The notes under the pieces are model-generated. The model saw only the letters and a program-made list of their open reading frames with translations. It had not been told where the DNA came from and made no database searches. Below are positions 25,419 through 34,695 of a stretch of DNA of 64,000 nt, piece after piece. This DNA comes from Rugamonas apoptosis. Lineage in GTDB: Bacteria > Pseudomonadota > Gammaproteobacteria > Burkholderiales > Burkholderiaceae_D. Position numbers and translations under genes: made by a program. Each line of letters starts with the position of its first letter. Position 1 is the stretch's first letter. The stretch spans positions 62,001-126,000 of the forward strand of contig NZ_JACEZU010000009.1 in the NCBI RefSeq assembly GCF_014042355.1, given 5' to 3'.

Positions 25419-28274
25419 TTATTTGGTCAGGATGAAGCCCTTGAGCTTCGAGAACGCCGTCTCCAGCAGGTCTTTTTGCTGGGCGTAGTGCTTGTCGTAG
25501 TAACCGACCGCTGGCGAAGCCGATGCCGGACGACCGGCGTAGGCCAGGCGCTGGCCCGATTCCATGCTCTCGAAGATGTTGTGCTGAATCTGGAACCATG
25601 GGCCCTGATTCTGCGGCTCGTCCTGTGCCCACACCACTTCGGCCAGGTTCGGGAACTTCTTCAGTTCAGCCGTGAACGACTTGTGCGGGAACGGATACAG
25701 CTGCTCGACGCGGATGATGGCGGTATCGGTCTGGCCGCGCGTCTTGCGGGCGTTGACCAGATCGTAGTACACCTTGCCCGAGCAAGCTACGACGCGCTTG
25801 ACCTTCTTGGCGTCGATCTTGTCGTCCACTTCGCCGATCACGGTCTGGAACGCGCCCTTGGACAGTTCGGTCAGCGGCGTGCCGGCATCCTTGTTGCGCA
25901 GCAGCGATTTCGGGGTCAGGATCACCAGCGGCTTGCGGAACTGGCGCACCATCTGACGGCGCAGCACGTGGAAGATCTGCGACGCGGTGGTCGGCTGCAC
26001 CACTTGCATGTTGTTGTCCGCGCACAGCTGCAGGAAACGCTCAGGACGGGCCGAGCTGTGCTCTGGACCCTGGCCTTCGTAACCGTGCGGCAGCATCATG
26101 ACCAGGCCCGAAGCGCGGCCCCACTTCACTTCGCCGGAGCTGATGAACTGGTCGATCACCACTTGCGCGCCGTTGACGAAGTCGCCGAACTGGGCTTCCC
26201 AGATCGTCAGCGTGTTCGGTTCAGCGGTCGAGTAACCGTATTCGAAGCCCAGTACTGCTTCTTCCGACAGCACGGAGTCGATCACGGTGAATGGCGCCTG
26301 GCCTTCAGCGATGTTCTGCAGTGGCACGTAGGTGCCGGCATCCCAGCGTTCGCGGTTCTGATCGTGCAGCACGGCGTGACGGTGCACGAAGGTGCCGCGG
26401 CCGGCATCCTGGCCGGTCAGGCGCACGGCGTAGCCGGACGATACCAGCGAGGCGTAGGCCAGGTGTTCGCCCATGCCCCAGTCCAGGTTCAGTTCACCAC
26501 GGCCCATGGAAGCGCGGTCGCCCAGCACTTTTTCCACCAGCGAGTGCACCTTGAAGCCTTCCGGCACGGTGGTGATACGGCCGGCCAGGCGCTTCAGTTC
26601 CGTCATCGGCACGGCCGTATCGGCCGAGTCGGTCCACTTGCGGTTCAGGAACGGCAGCCAGTCGACGGCGAACTTGTTCTTGAAGTTGGAGATCACTGGA
26701 TCGACCGTGTGCTTGCCGGCGTCCATCGCCTCGCGGAAGGCGGCCACCATCTTGTCGCCGCCATCGGCAGGCACCACGCCTTGCGCGGCCAGCTTGTCGG
26801 CGTACAGCTTGCGGGTACCTGGGTGCTGGGCGATCTTCTTGTACATCAGCGGCTGGGTCAGGGCAGGCGTATCCTGCTCGTTGTGGCCCAGTTTGCGGTA
26901 GCAGATGATATCGACCACGATATCCTTCTGGAACTGCAGGCGATAGTCCATCGCGATCTGCGAGGCCAGTACCACGGCTTCAGGATCGTCCGCGTTCACG
27001 TGCAGCACGGGCGCTTCGATCATCTTGACCACGTCCGAGCAGTAGATGGTGGAACGGGCGTCGCGTGGGTCGGAGGTGGTGAAACCGATCTGGTTGTTGA
27101 TGACGATGTGCACCGTACCGCCCGTGCCGTAGCCGCGGGTCTGGGCCAGGTTCAGGGTTTCCATGACCACGCCCTGGCCGGCGAAAGCGGCGTCGCCGTG
27201 CACCAGGATAGGCAGCACTTGCGCGCCCAGCGTATCGCCGCGGCGATCCATACGGGCCTTGACGGAACCTTCAACCACAGGGTTGACGATTTCCAGGTGC
27301 GATGGGTTGAACGCCAGCGACAGGTGGACCGGGCCGCCAACGGTGGAGATGTCGGACGAGAAGCCCTGGTGGTATTTCACGTCGCCGGCAGGCAGGTCGT
27401 CGCCATGCTTGCCTTCGAATTCTTCGAACAGCTCTTTCGGGCTCTTGCCCAGGGTGTTGACCAGCACGTTCAGGCGGCCGCGGTGGGCCATGCCGATCAC
27501 GATCTCTTGCACGCCTTTTTCGCCGGCGCGCTGGATGATCTCATCGATCGAGGCGATGAACGTTTCGCCGCCTTCCAGCGAGAAGCGCTTCTGGCCGACG
27601 TACTTGGTGTGCAGGTAGCGTTCCAGGCCTTCGGCCGCCGTCAGGCGTTCCAGGATGTGCTTCTTCTTGTCGGCCGTGAAATTGGGGGTGGAGCGGATCG
27701 ATTCCAGGCGTTCCTGCAGCCAGCGCTTCTCGGCCGGGTCGGAAATGTACATGTATTCCGCGCCGATGGAGCGGGTGTAGGTGTCGCGCAGGAAGTTGGT
27801 CAGGTCGCGCAGGGTCGCGGTTTCAGGACCGAAGTAGGTGTTGCTGATGTTGAACACGGTGTCCATGTCCGCATCGGTGAAGCCGTAGAAGCTGGGGTCC
27901 AGCTCGGGAATCATCGGACGTTCCTGGCGCTGCAGCGGGTCCAGGTTGGCCCAGCGCGAACCCAGGTAGCGGTAAGCGGCAATCAACTGGGTGGCGGCGA
28001 CGCGCTTGCGGCCCATTTCGGGGTCGCCGGAGGCGGTCACGGTGCGGATCGGGCCAGCCTTGGCGCGCTCGGCGAACGAGGCGATCACGGAGGCGTGGGC
28101 CACGTCAGGCTTGTTGGAACCGTCGACGGCCGGGACGTGCTGCATGGCGTCGAAGTAGGCGCGCCAGTTGTCTGGCACGGAACCCGGGTTGTTGAGATAC
28201 GCTTCGTACAGCTCTTCGACGTACGGCGCGTTCCCACCAAACAGGTAGGAGTTGGACGTATTTTGTTGCATCAT
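25419..28274 (-). CDS. odhA: 2-oxoglutarate dehydrogenase E1
   Basis: The thiamine-diphosphate-dependent decarboxylase of the complex, 951 aa. The N-terminal YLFGGNAPYVEELYEAYL is typical and docks E2. The TPP-binding region has HGDAAFAGQGVV and NNQIGFT. The transketolase-like C-terminal half has MLPHGYEGQGPEHSSARPERFL, a hallmark of the family. I chose ATG 28274, eight bases after AGG; a GTG nine bases upstream or the ATG one codon later are possible. First gene of odhA-odhB-pspC-like-lpd. The 266 bases before it hold a weak TTGTTG ... TATCCT promoter candidate. Confidence 0.96.
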   Translation of the reverse strand: MMQQNTSNSYLFGGNAPYVEELYEAYLNNPGSVPDNWRAYFDAMQHVPAVDGSNKPDVAHASVIASFAERAKAGPIRTVTASGDPEMGRKRVAATQLIAAYRYLGSRWANLDPLQRQERPMIPELDPSFYGFTDADMDTVFNISNTYFGPETATLRDLTNFLRDTYTRSIGAEYMYISDPAEKRWLQERLESIRSTPNFTADKKKHILERLTAAEGLERYLHTKYVGQKRFSLEGGETFIASIDEIIQRAGEKGVQEIVIGMAHRGRLNVLVNTLGKSPKELFEEFEGKHGDDLPAGDVKYHQGFSSDISTVGGPVHLSLAFNPSHLEIVNPVVEGSVKARMDRRGDTLGAQVLPILVHGDAAFAGQGVVMETLNLAQTRGYGTGGTVHIVINNQIGFTTSDPRDARSTIYCSDVVKMIEAPVLHVNADDPEAVVLASQIAMDYRLQFQKDIVVDIICYRKLGHNEQDTPALTQPLMYKKIAQHPGTRKLYADKLAAQGVVPADGGDKMVAAFREAMDAGKHTVDPVISNFKNKFAVDWLPFLNRKWTDSADTAVPMTELKRLAGRITTVPEGFKVHSLVEKVLGDRASMGRGELNLDWGMGEHLAYASLVSSGYAVRLTGQDAGRGTFVHRHAVLHDQNRERWDAGTYVPLQNIAEGQAPFTVIDSVLSEEAVLGFEYGYSTAEPNTLTIWEAQFGDFVNGAQVVIDQFISSGEVKWGRASGLVMMLPHGYEGQGPEHSSARPERFLQLCADNNMQVVQPTTASQIFHVLRRQMVRQFRKPLVILTPKSLLRNKDAGTPLTELSKGAFQTVIGEVDDKIDAKKVKRVVACSGKVYYDLVNARKTRGQTDTAIIRVEQLYPFPHKSFTAELKKFPNLAEVVWAQDEPQNQGPWFQIQHNIFESMESGQRLAYAGRPASASPAVGYYDKHYAQQKDLLETAFSKLKGFILTK

Positions 28275-28549
28275 ATTGCTCACCTTTCTTCGCGCTTCGC
28301 GAGATTAGCGGGTTAATCTAACCTTCCGCGACACGGCCTGACCGGTTAGCGGATTGCACATCAAGTTGTGGGGAAGGACTTTTGTTTCTTTCGGTAGAAC
28401 TAAAATCGGTCAATCAGGATAGCACGCGGCATTGTATCTCAACAACCATTGCTGCGTAAAAAATGCACGCAAAGCGCCAGTAAATTTGCGCGCTCGGGCC
28501 ACGCCCAGGCTGGATGCGGGCAAAACATGGCCATAAGATTAACGCTCCC

Positions 28550-29443
28550 CTACCAGCCCGGATGGCTGCCGAACCAGTCCAGCAGGAAGTCCAGCATGGC
28601 CCGCAATGCCGGCGGCAGATACTGGCGTGAGCTGTAGATGCCGTAGATGCCCATGCGCTGCGGCACGCACTCGGGCAGCAGCGCCACCAGCTGGCCGGCG
28701 GCGATCAGCGGCGCCGCGCTGTAGGCCGGTTGCAGGGCGATGCCCACCCCCTGCACGGCGGCCGACAGCAGGATCAAGTCCTCATTGGCCGACAGGTTGC
28801 CGCCCACCGGCACGGCCAGCGCCTGACCGTCGCGCGTGAACTGCCACAGGCTCTTGCCGAAATAGCTATACGTGAGGCAGTTATGGTCGGCCAGGTCTTC
28901 GGCCCGGCGCGGCGTGCCATGCGCTTCCAGGTAGGCCGGCGCGGCGCAGACCACGGAATCGCAGCTGGCCAGGCGGCGCGCGATCAGGTTGGGATCGAGC
29001 GCGTTGGTGATGCGCAGCGCCAGGTCGATGCGTTCCTCGACCAGGTTGACGGCCCGGTTATTCACTTGCAGGTCGACCGCCATGCGCGGGTAGCGGCGCA
29101 AATACGCCGGCACGGCCGCCGCCAGCGCCGCCTGCGCCAGCGACTGCGAACAGCTGACGCGCAACAGGCCGTGGGGCGTGTCCGGGTCTTCGGGCGGCAC
29201 GGCGTCGATGGCGGCGGCCAGTTCCAGCATGCCGCGGCAGCGCGCCAGCGTCACTTCGCCCGCATCCGTCAGGCTCAAACGGCGCGTGCTCCGGTGCAGC
29301 AGGCGGGCGCCGGCCCACTGCTCCATCTCGGCCAGGTAGCGCGTGACCATGGCGCGCGACATGTCCAGCGCTTCCGCCGCCGCGATCATGCTGCCCCGCT
29401 CGACGATGCTGACAAACACGGTGGCGGCGGTGATGCGATCCAT
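28550..29443 (-). CDS. LysR-family transcriptional regulator
   Basis: A 297-aa DNA-binding regulator. The helix-turn-helix occupies residues 1-60 (TVFVSIVERGSMIAAAEALDMSRAMVTRYLAEME). The rest is the periplasmic-binding-protein-like effector domain. The DNA-binding part is of the subgroup whose members regulate neighbouring oxidoreductases or efflux genes. It is divergent from the exported MBL-fold gene, separated by 103 bases, which is the usual arrangement of a LysR regulator and its target. Effector unknown. Confidence 0.9.
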   Translation of the reverse strand: MDRITAATVFVSIVERGSMIAAAEALDMSRAMVTRYLAEMEQWAGARLLHRSTRRLSLTDAGEVTLARCRGMLELAAAIDAVPPEDPDTPHGLLRVSCSQSLAQAALAAAVPAYLRRYPRMAVDLQVNNRAVNLVEERIDLALRITNALDPNLIARRLASCDSVVCAAPAYLEAHGTPRRAEDLADHNCLTYSYFGKSLWQFTRDGQALAVPVGGNLSANEDLILLSAAVQGVGIALQPAYSAAPLIAAGQLVALLPECVPQRMGIYGIYSSRQYLPPALRAMLDFLLDWFGSHPGW

Positions 29444-29458
29444 AATTCGTCCGATTTA

Positions 29459-29475
29459 TGCAATTAATTAGTGCA
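29459..29475. promoter_or_regulatory. Candidate LysR binding site in the divergent gap
   Basis: TGCA repeats flank an ATTAATTA core in the 103-base gap between the divergent lysR and MBL-fold genes. This interrupted dyad fits the loose T-N11-A rule for LysR boxes. It is the only dyad I see there. Confidence 0.4.
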
Positions 29476-29546
29476 GAATACCGGGTTTTTCTCTCGAATC
29501 AAGCAATTTAAGATGACGTCACTCCCACTTCAACAGAAAGACGATC

Positions 29547-30431
29547 ATGTTCAAGCCCACCATTCTGTCCGCCGCCCTCGCCGCCACCGCCGCCCTGGGT
29601 ATCGTCCCCGCCGCATCCGCCGCATCGGCGCCGCTGACGCTGGAGGTCTACAACCCCGGCGAAGCGGCCATCTTCCCGGTCGCCTCGGTACTGCTGGCGG
29701 GCCAGCATGACGCGGTGCTGATCGACGCCCAGTTCTCACGCGGCGAAGCGCTCAAGCTGGCCGAGCGCATCCGCGCCAGCGGCAAGCGTCTGACCACCGT
29801 GTACGTGAGCCATGGCGACCCCGATTTCTACTTCGGCCTGGAGGTGATCCACGCCGCGTTCCCGGATGCGCGCATCGTGGCCACGCCGCAAACCATCGCC
29901 GCCATGCAGCAGAAGGCCGCCGCCAAAGTGGCCTACTGGGGTCCGATCCTGAAGGACAACGCTCCGCAAGGCATCGTCATGCCGCAGCCGCTGCAGGGCG
30001 ACAGCATCAAGCTGGAAGGCCAGACGCTGAAGATCGAAGGCTTGCAGGGCAAGTCGCCCGAGCGCAGCTACGTGTGGATTCCGTCGATCAAAGCCGTGGT
30101 GGGCGGCGTGGTGCTGTTCAACGAGCTGCATGTGTGGACGGCCGATACCCAGACCGTGGCATCGCGCCAGCAGTGGCTGGCCACGCTGGACGCCATCAGC
30201 GCGCTGAAGCCGGTCACGGTGGTGCCAGGCCACTTCAAAGTCGGCGTCAGCTACACGCCGGACAGCATCGCCTACACCCGCGACTACCTGCAACGCTTCG
30301 AAGCCGAAGCGCCCAAGGCGGCCGATGCCGCCGGCCTGATCGCCACCATGAAGGCCGCCTACCCGGCCGCCGGCATGGCGGGCGCGCTGGACATCTCGGC
30401 CAAGGTGATCAAGGGCGAGCTCAAGTGGTAA
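29547..30431 (+). CDS. Exported MBL-fold hydrolase with altered metal motif
   Basis: A 294-aa protein with a Sec signal peptide (cleavage after about residue 25, AASAASA). It has the metallo-beta-lactamase fold layout: an early strand with AVLIDAQFSRGEA, then VYVSHGDPDFYFG (residues 86-97) where most members have HxHxDH, and later VVPGHFK. Only His 89, Asp 91 and Asp 93 remain of the usual first motif. I believe a whole subfamily carries HGDPDFYFG, so the change need not mean loss of function, but it may bind metal differently. Control by the divergent LysR gene is likely. Confidence 0.83.
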   Translation: MFKPTILSAALAATAALGIVPAASAASAPLTLEVYNPGEAAIFPVASVLLAGQHDAVLIDAQFSRGEALKLAERIRASGKRLTTVYVSHGDPDFYFGLEVIHAAFPDARIVATPQTIAAMQQKAAAKVAYWGPILKDNAPQGIVMPQPLQGDSIKLEGQTLKIEGLQGKSPERSYVWIPSIKAVVGGVVLFNELHVWTADTQTVASRQQWLATLDAISALKPVTVVPGHFKVGVSYTPDSIAYTRDYLQRFEAEAPKAADAAGLIATMKAAYPAAGMAGALDISAKVIKGELKW

Positions 30432-30437
30432 CCCCCT

Positions 30438-30684
30438 CAAAATCGGGGACGTAACACCATTTAGCCTACGGGAAATATCTTGTTACGTCCCCGGTTTCGC
30501 CTCACGGCGAAATTGAAGTACGTCCCCGATTAGTGACTCATCAAAATCGGGGACGTAACACCATTTTGCGCAAAATCCGGGACGTAACACCATTTTGCCT
30601 GCAGGGAATATCTTGTTACGTCCCGAATTTTGTTACACCCCGAATTTTGCTTCGCGGGAAAATTGGAGTCCGTCCCCGATTTTT
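30438..30684. repeat. Cluster of REP-like palindromes
   Basis: About 250 bases made almost entirely of related inverted repeats. Three direct copies of GGGACGTAACACCATTT start at about 30446, 30551 and 30580, and opposite-orientation GTCCC copies occur near 30485, 30521, 30617 and 30671. Each copy pairs with an inverted arm across short GC hairpin loops such as GCCTACGGG, CCTCACGG or GCTTCGCGGG. The units differ by small substitutions, as in REP clusters moved by RAYT transposases. It fills most of the 386-base gap between the MBL-fold gene and the TonB-dependent receptor. No gene is seen in it. Confidence 0.85.
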
Positions 30685-30724
30685 GACTGGCGCATTAAGA
30701 AAAACCGTATTTTCTGTAAAATTG

Positions 30725-30736
30725 TTGTATATACAA
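30725..30736. promoter_or_regulatory. Perfect 12-bp palindrome upstream of TonB-dependent receptor
   Basis: TTGTATATACAA, flanked by AATTG and TCAATT so that the symmetry nearly extends. It lies 82 bases before the start of the TonB-dependent receptor and after the REP cluster. It may be an operator; it does not match Fur or Zur boxes. Confidence 0.35.
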
Positions 30737-30817
30737 TCAATTCTGCAGCGCAACAATGTAGGACAATGACGGCCCTTGCCAATTTGCGGCCGCTTTGCGC
30801 GCCAGCCCTGTCCTGAT

Positions 30818-33199
30818 ATGAAAATCCAACGCTCCCGATTGCAACTGGCGATCGCTACCCTCTGCACCACCGGCGCCACCCTCGCTTGGGCCCAGCAGGA
30901 TGCGCCTGCCACCACCGACAATGCGGCCGTACCGGCCAAGCCCGCGCGCAGCGAGCAAATCCAGACCATCCAGGTCACGGCGCAAAAACGCAAGGAGGAC
31001 GCCAGCAAGGTGCCGATCAGCATGTCCGTGGTGCGCGGCGAAGATCTGGCGGCCCAGCATATCGCCGGACTGGAAGACATCACCCGCAACGTGCCCAACA
31101 TCTCGTTCTCGGGCGGCACCCAGGGCAATGGCCCCGGCCTGTCGAACATCGAGATGCGCGGCATCGCCTCCTCCGCCGGTTCGGGCACGGTGGGCATCTA
31201 CATGGACGACGTGTCCATGACCACCCGTAACCTGTACAGCCTGGGCAGCCCGGAGCCGAAGTTCTTCGACGTGGACCGCATCGAAGTGCTGCGCGGCCCG
31301 CAAGGCACGCTGTATGGCGCCAGCTCCATGGGCGGCACGCTGAAAGTGCTGCTGAACCAGCCGGACCTGAAGAAGATGGACAACAGCGCCATGGCTGAAC
31401 TGTCCTCCACCTCGCACGGCGGCATCAACCACAGCGTCAACGCGGTGCTCAACGTGCCGCTGGTGGCCAACGAAATGGCGCTGCGCGTGGGCGTGCAGAG
31501 CACCCACGTGAGCGGCTACATCACCCAGGTCGATCCCGACACGCTGGCCACCGTGCGCCGCCGCACCAATTCGGAAGACGACGCCGTGCTGCGCATGGCG
31601 CTGAAATGGGCCGTCAACCACGACCTGACCATCACCCCGGCCCTGTTCTACCAGGAAGTGAAGACGGGCGACCTGCCGACCGAATATCCATATTCGCAAA
31701 CGACGGGCGCGGCCCTGCAACCGTTCCAGGTCAGCAAGCCGGTGCTGGAACCGGGCAAGGACAAGCTGTTCACGCCCAACCTGACCATCAACTACGACCT
31801 GGGCCGGGCCGATCTGGTGTCCGTCACCAGCTTCTACCAGCGCGATTTCAACCGCACCCAGGACGGCACCCAGGCCAACAGCGCCTATCTGGCCTCGCTG
31901 CTGCAACCGGGTGCGCCGGCCAACCTGGCGTCCACGCTGGCCGTCACGCCCGCCTACGTCTACCTGAACAACCAGGTGCGCCAGTTCTCGCAGGAGTTCC
32001 GCCTCGCCTCCAAGGGTTACGACGCCAAGAACCCGACGCCCGTCACCTGGCTGGCCGGCGCCTACTTCTCCAACCTGCACACCACCGTCAACGACAACGA
32101 ACCGGTGCCGGGCATGAACGCGCTGTTCGCCAAGTACGGCCTGAACGCGGAAAATCCGGCCGTCATGTCGGGCACCTTCCCCGGGGCGTTCGCCAACGAC
32201 AGCGCCTACTTCACGGCGCGCCACTACCGCACCACGCAGAAGGCGGCCTTCGGTGAAGCCAGCTACCACTTCTCGCCCGACCTGCGGGTGACGGCCGGCC
32301 TGCGCGACCTGTACGCCACCGACTCGCTGGCGCGCGAGGCATCCAACTACTTCGCCGCCATGCCGGGCATGACGATCCAGCAGGCGCACGACGAAAGCAC
32401 CCATGCGCTGACGCCGAAGTTCGCCGTCTCGTGGAACGTGGACCCGACCGATATGCTGTACTTCAACGCGGCCAAGGGCTTCCGCCTGGGCGGCCAGAAC
32501 CGCGACATTCCGCTGTCGATCTGCGGTTCGGAACTGAACAGCCTGGGGCTGGCGAAAGCGCCAGCCAGCTTCGGTTCCGATTCGCTGTGGAGCTACGAGG
32601 TGGGTAACAAGTCGCGCTTCCTGAACAACCGCCTGTCCATCAACGCGGCGGCCTACTACATCGACTGGAAGAACATCCAGGTCGACCGCGCGCTGAGCTG
32701 CACCTTCGACTACGAGACCAACGCCGGCAAGGCCCGCAGCACGGGCGTGGAACTGGAAGTGAAAGCCAAGCCGACACCGGACCTGACCATCGACCTGGCG
32801 GCCGGTTACACCAATGCCTACCTGGTGGAAGCGAATGAAGCCCTCGGTTCGCTGGCCGGCCAGAAAGTGCCGGGCGCGCCCAAGTTCAACGCCACGCTGG
32901 GCGGCGAATACCGCTACACCATCACTGGCACCACGGACGGCTTCGCGCGCCTGACGGCGCACTGGACCGGTTCCAGCTACGGCACCGCCCACATCGGCGA
33001 CAGCGATTACCAGCGCCCCGCCTATGCGACCGTGGACGCCAGCGTCGGCATCAACTTCGACAAATGGCAGGTGTCGCTGTTCGCCAAGAACGTGGCCAAC
33101 AATAACAAGGTGATCCAGCGTCCCAATGTGCAGTTCTTCCAGGAGGCGTACCGCCTGGTGCCCCGCACGGTGGGCGTGAACGTGTCCGGCAGCCTGTAA
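30818..33199 (+). CDS. TonB-dependent outer-membrane receptor
   Basis: A 793-aa receptor for energised uptake across the outer membrane. It has a signal peptide (cleavage after TLAWAQQ), a TonB box region (QTIQVTAQKRKED), a plug domain (IAGLEDITRNVPNISFSGG ... VEVLRGPQGTLYGASSMGG form) and a C-terminal beta barrel that ends in an aromatic-containing strand closing with a small residue (VNVSGSL). The VTAQKR box and IYMDDV belong to the large group that includes carbohydrate and aromatic receptors of Xanthomonas and Caulobacter types. Start ATG 30818; no good ribosome site is visible. No FecIR-type regulators are next to it. The nearby porin and ABC importer suggest, but do not prove, a sugar-derived substrate. 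Confidence 0.9.
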   Translation: MKIQRSRLQLAIATLCTTGATLAWAQQDAPATTDNAAVPAKPARSEQIQTIQVTAQKRKEDASKVPISMSVVRGEDLAAQHIAGLEDITRNVPNISFSGGTQGNGPGLSNIEMRGIASSAGSGTVGIYMDDVSMTTRNLYSLGSPEPKFFDVDRIEVLRGPQGTLYGASSMGGTLKVLLNQPDLKKMDNSAMAELSSTSHGGINHSVNAVLNVPLVANEMALRVGVQSTHVSGYITQVDPDTLATVRRRTNSEDDAVLRMALKWAVNHDLTITPALFYQEVKTGDLPTEYPYSQTTGAALQPFQVSKPVLEPGKDKLFTPNLTINYDLGRADLVSVTSFYQRDFNRTQDGTQANSAYLASLLQPGAPANLASTLAVTPAYVYLNNQVRQFSQEFRLASKGYDAKNPTPVTWLAGAYFSNLHTTVNDNEPVPGMNALFAKYGLNAENPAVMSGTFPGAFANDSAYFTARHYRTTQKAAFGEASYHFSPDLRVTAGLRDLYATDSLAREASNYFAAMPGMTIQQAHDESTHALTPKFAVSWNVDPTDMLYFNAAKGFRLGGQNRDIPLSICGSELNSLGLAKAPASFGSDSLWSYEVGNKSRFLNNRLSINAAAYYIDWKNIQVDRALSCTFDYETNAGKARSTGVELEVKAKPTPDLTIDLAAGYTNAYLVEANEALGSLAGQKVPGAPKFNATLGGEYRYTITGTTDGFARLTAHWTGSSYGTAHIGDSDYQRPAYATVDASVGINFDKWQVSLFAKNVANNNKVIQRPNVQFFQEAYRLVPRTVGVNVSGSL

Positions 33200-33214
33200 G
33201 CGTTTCACTCCAAT

Positions 33215-33279
33215 AAACCGGGGTCAGGTCATGCATCACGCATCTTGCGTGATGACATGACCTGACCCCGGTTTTTTTT
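33215..33279 (+). terminator. Rho-independent terminator built from a REP-like palindrome
   Basis: A long inverted repeat (AAACCGGGGTCAGGTCATG with CATGACCTGACCCCGGTTT, plus an inner ATCACGC/GCGTGAT stem) ends in eight T. It lies 15 bases after the stop of the TonB-dependent receptor. The GGGGTCAGGTCATG arm is a third variant of the dispersed palindromes in this window. Confidence 0.88.
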
Positions 33280-33297
33280 GTTGCAATTTCGCATCTG

Positions 33298-33341
33298 CTT
33301 AAATAAAACAAATTGATTTAATTAAGAAGCGGCGGCACAAT
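33298..33341 (+). promoter_or_regulatory. Promoter with AT-rich operator upstream of LamB-type porin
   Basis: A dyad CTTAAATAAA ... TTTAATTAAG (33298-33326) covers a -35 element TTGATT (33313-33318). Seventeen bases later is CACAAT (33336-33341). The same TTAAATAAAA-N3-ATTGATTTA core and the same -35/-10 layout occur upstream of frcB at 36764-36809. A repressor bound here would block the -35 element. The neighbouring ROK regulators are the obvious candidates. Confidence 0.7.
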
Positions 33342-33384
33342 CGCTCTCGCTGTATCAACAACCACAACGATCAGGAGACACAAG

Positions 33385-34662
33385 ATGAACCGTCTGACCC
33401 GGAATGCCCTCCCCATGGCGCTGGCCATCGCCTGCAGCTTCGCCCACGCCGATTCCTACAACGACACGGAAGGCTTCCACGGCTACCTGCGCGCCAGCGC
33501 CGGCAGCAGTTCCACCCACGGCCCGCAAAGCTGCTACGCGCTGGGCGGCCCGACCTCGTCCTACCGCCTGGGCAACGAGTGCGATTCGTACACGGAGTTC
33601 GGCTACACCAAGGAGATCGCCAAGGCCGACAACGGCGTCAGCTTCGTCAGCACGCTGTGGGTCAACGCCTACTCGCCCGGCTCGGACTTCCGCGACGCCA
33701 AGCTGGGGCTGGTGAAAGGCTATGTGGAAGCGAAGGGCCTGCCCTTCCTGGGCGGCGGCACGGCCTGGATGGGCAAGCGTTACTACTACCGTCCCGACAT
33801 CCACATGCTCGACATGCAGTACATCCACATGAACGGCACGGGCGGTGGCCTGGACAAGATTCCGCTGGGCGCGGGCCGCATCAGCTACGCCGTCTTCAAG
33901 GATAACGACACCAACGCCACCGGAGCGGGCGGCGCCATCGTCAACACCCCGGCCGCCATCCGCCAGAACGTGCTGTATGAAGGCTTGCCCGTCAACGCGG
34001 GCGGCACGGTCGATATCGCGCTGACGCTGATCTCGGCCCAGGGCCGCGACCGCGCGGCATTGGGCCAGGGCGACAACAGCCATGGCGGCTGGGCGGCCGG
34101 CGTGTTCCACAAACAGGAAATGCTGGGCGGCGCCAACCTGGTGGGCCTGCAGTACGGCAGCGGCGCCGGCACCGGCATCGGGGCCTGCTGCTCGCGCATG
34201 GGGATCTCGGGCAGCACGACCCTGGCTTCGGACGTGACGCGCGTGCGCGTGCTGGACGACCTGGTGATCCAGCCTACCCGCCAGTTCAGCATGGAATTCG
34301 CGGCCCTGTACCAGAAGGACAAGGCCGACGATATCGCCTTGCGCAACACCTGGACCACCATGGGCGTGCGCCCCGTGTATGCCGTGCTGCCCAACCTGAA
34401 GCTGCAGGGTGAGCTGGGCGTCACCACGCTCAAGCAGGACAGCACCGGCCAGACCGCGCGCCTGACCAAGCTGACCTTCGCACCAGCCATCTCGATGGGC
34501 GAAAGCTACTGGTCGCGTCCGGAGTTGCGCGCCTTCGTCACCTACGGCAAATGGAATGGCGCCGCCACGCCGCTGGTCAACGCGGCCAACAACAGCGGCC
34601 CTGTGTATGGCGCCAACACCAGCGGCCTGTCGGCCGGCCTGCAGGTCGAGGCTTGGTGGTAA
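33385..34662 (+). CDS. LamB/maltoporin-type carbohydrate porin
   Basis: A 425-aa outer-membrane beta-barrel with a signal peptide (cleavage after CSFAHA). It starts with DSYNDTEGFHGYLRASAGSS and shows the family pattern ...TEFGYTKEIA..., GGGTAWMGKRYYYRPDIHMLD near 120-145, and a C-terminal Trp-rich end (LQVEAWW). These are hallmarks of maltoporin-like sugar channels (LamB/ScrY). There is no ScrY-like coiled-coil extension. A ribosome site AGGAGA lies nine bases before the ATG. Its promoter shares an operator with frcB, so it probably supplies the periplasmic sugar for that importer. Confidence 0.88.
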   Translation: MNRLTRNALPMALAIACSFAHADSYNDTEGFHGYLRASAGSSSTHGPQSCYALGGPTSSYRLGNECDSYTEFGYTKEIAKADNGVSFVSTLWVNAYSPGSDFRDAKLGLVKGYVEAKGLPFLGGGTAWMGKRYYYRPDIHMLDMQYIHMNGTGGGLDKIPLGAGRISYAVFKDNDTNATGAGGAIVNTPAAIRQNVLYEGLPVNAGGTVDIALTLISAQGRDRAALGQGDNSHGGWAAGVFHKQEMLGGANLVGLQYGSGAGTGIGACCSRMGISGSTTLASDVTRVRVLDDLVIQPTRQFSMEFAALYQKDKADDIALRNTWTTMGVRPVYAVLPNLKLQGELGVTTLKQDSTGQTARLTKLTFAPAISMGESYWSRPELRAFVTYGKWNGAATPLVNAANNSGPVYGANTSGLSAGLQVEAWW

Positions 34663-34695
34663 GCGAGGAGTGACAGCGCCGGAAGCGGCCAGTCC

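Noticed and set aside
25380..28316. A 978-codon open frame on the + strand opposite odhA
   Set aside because: It is an antisense shadow of a GC-rich gene. Its protein is His/Gln/Val-rich without domains, and odhA on the other strand has full family motifs.
28449..28637. A 62-codon + strand frame upstream of odhA
   Set aside because: It overlaps the end of the lysR gene, has no ribosome site, and has no family resemblance.
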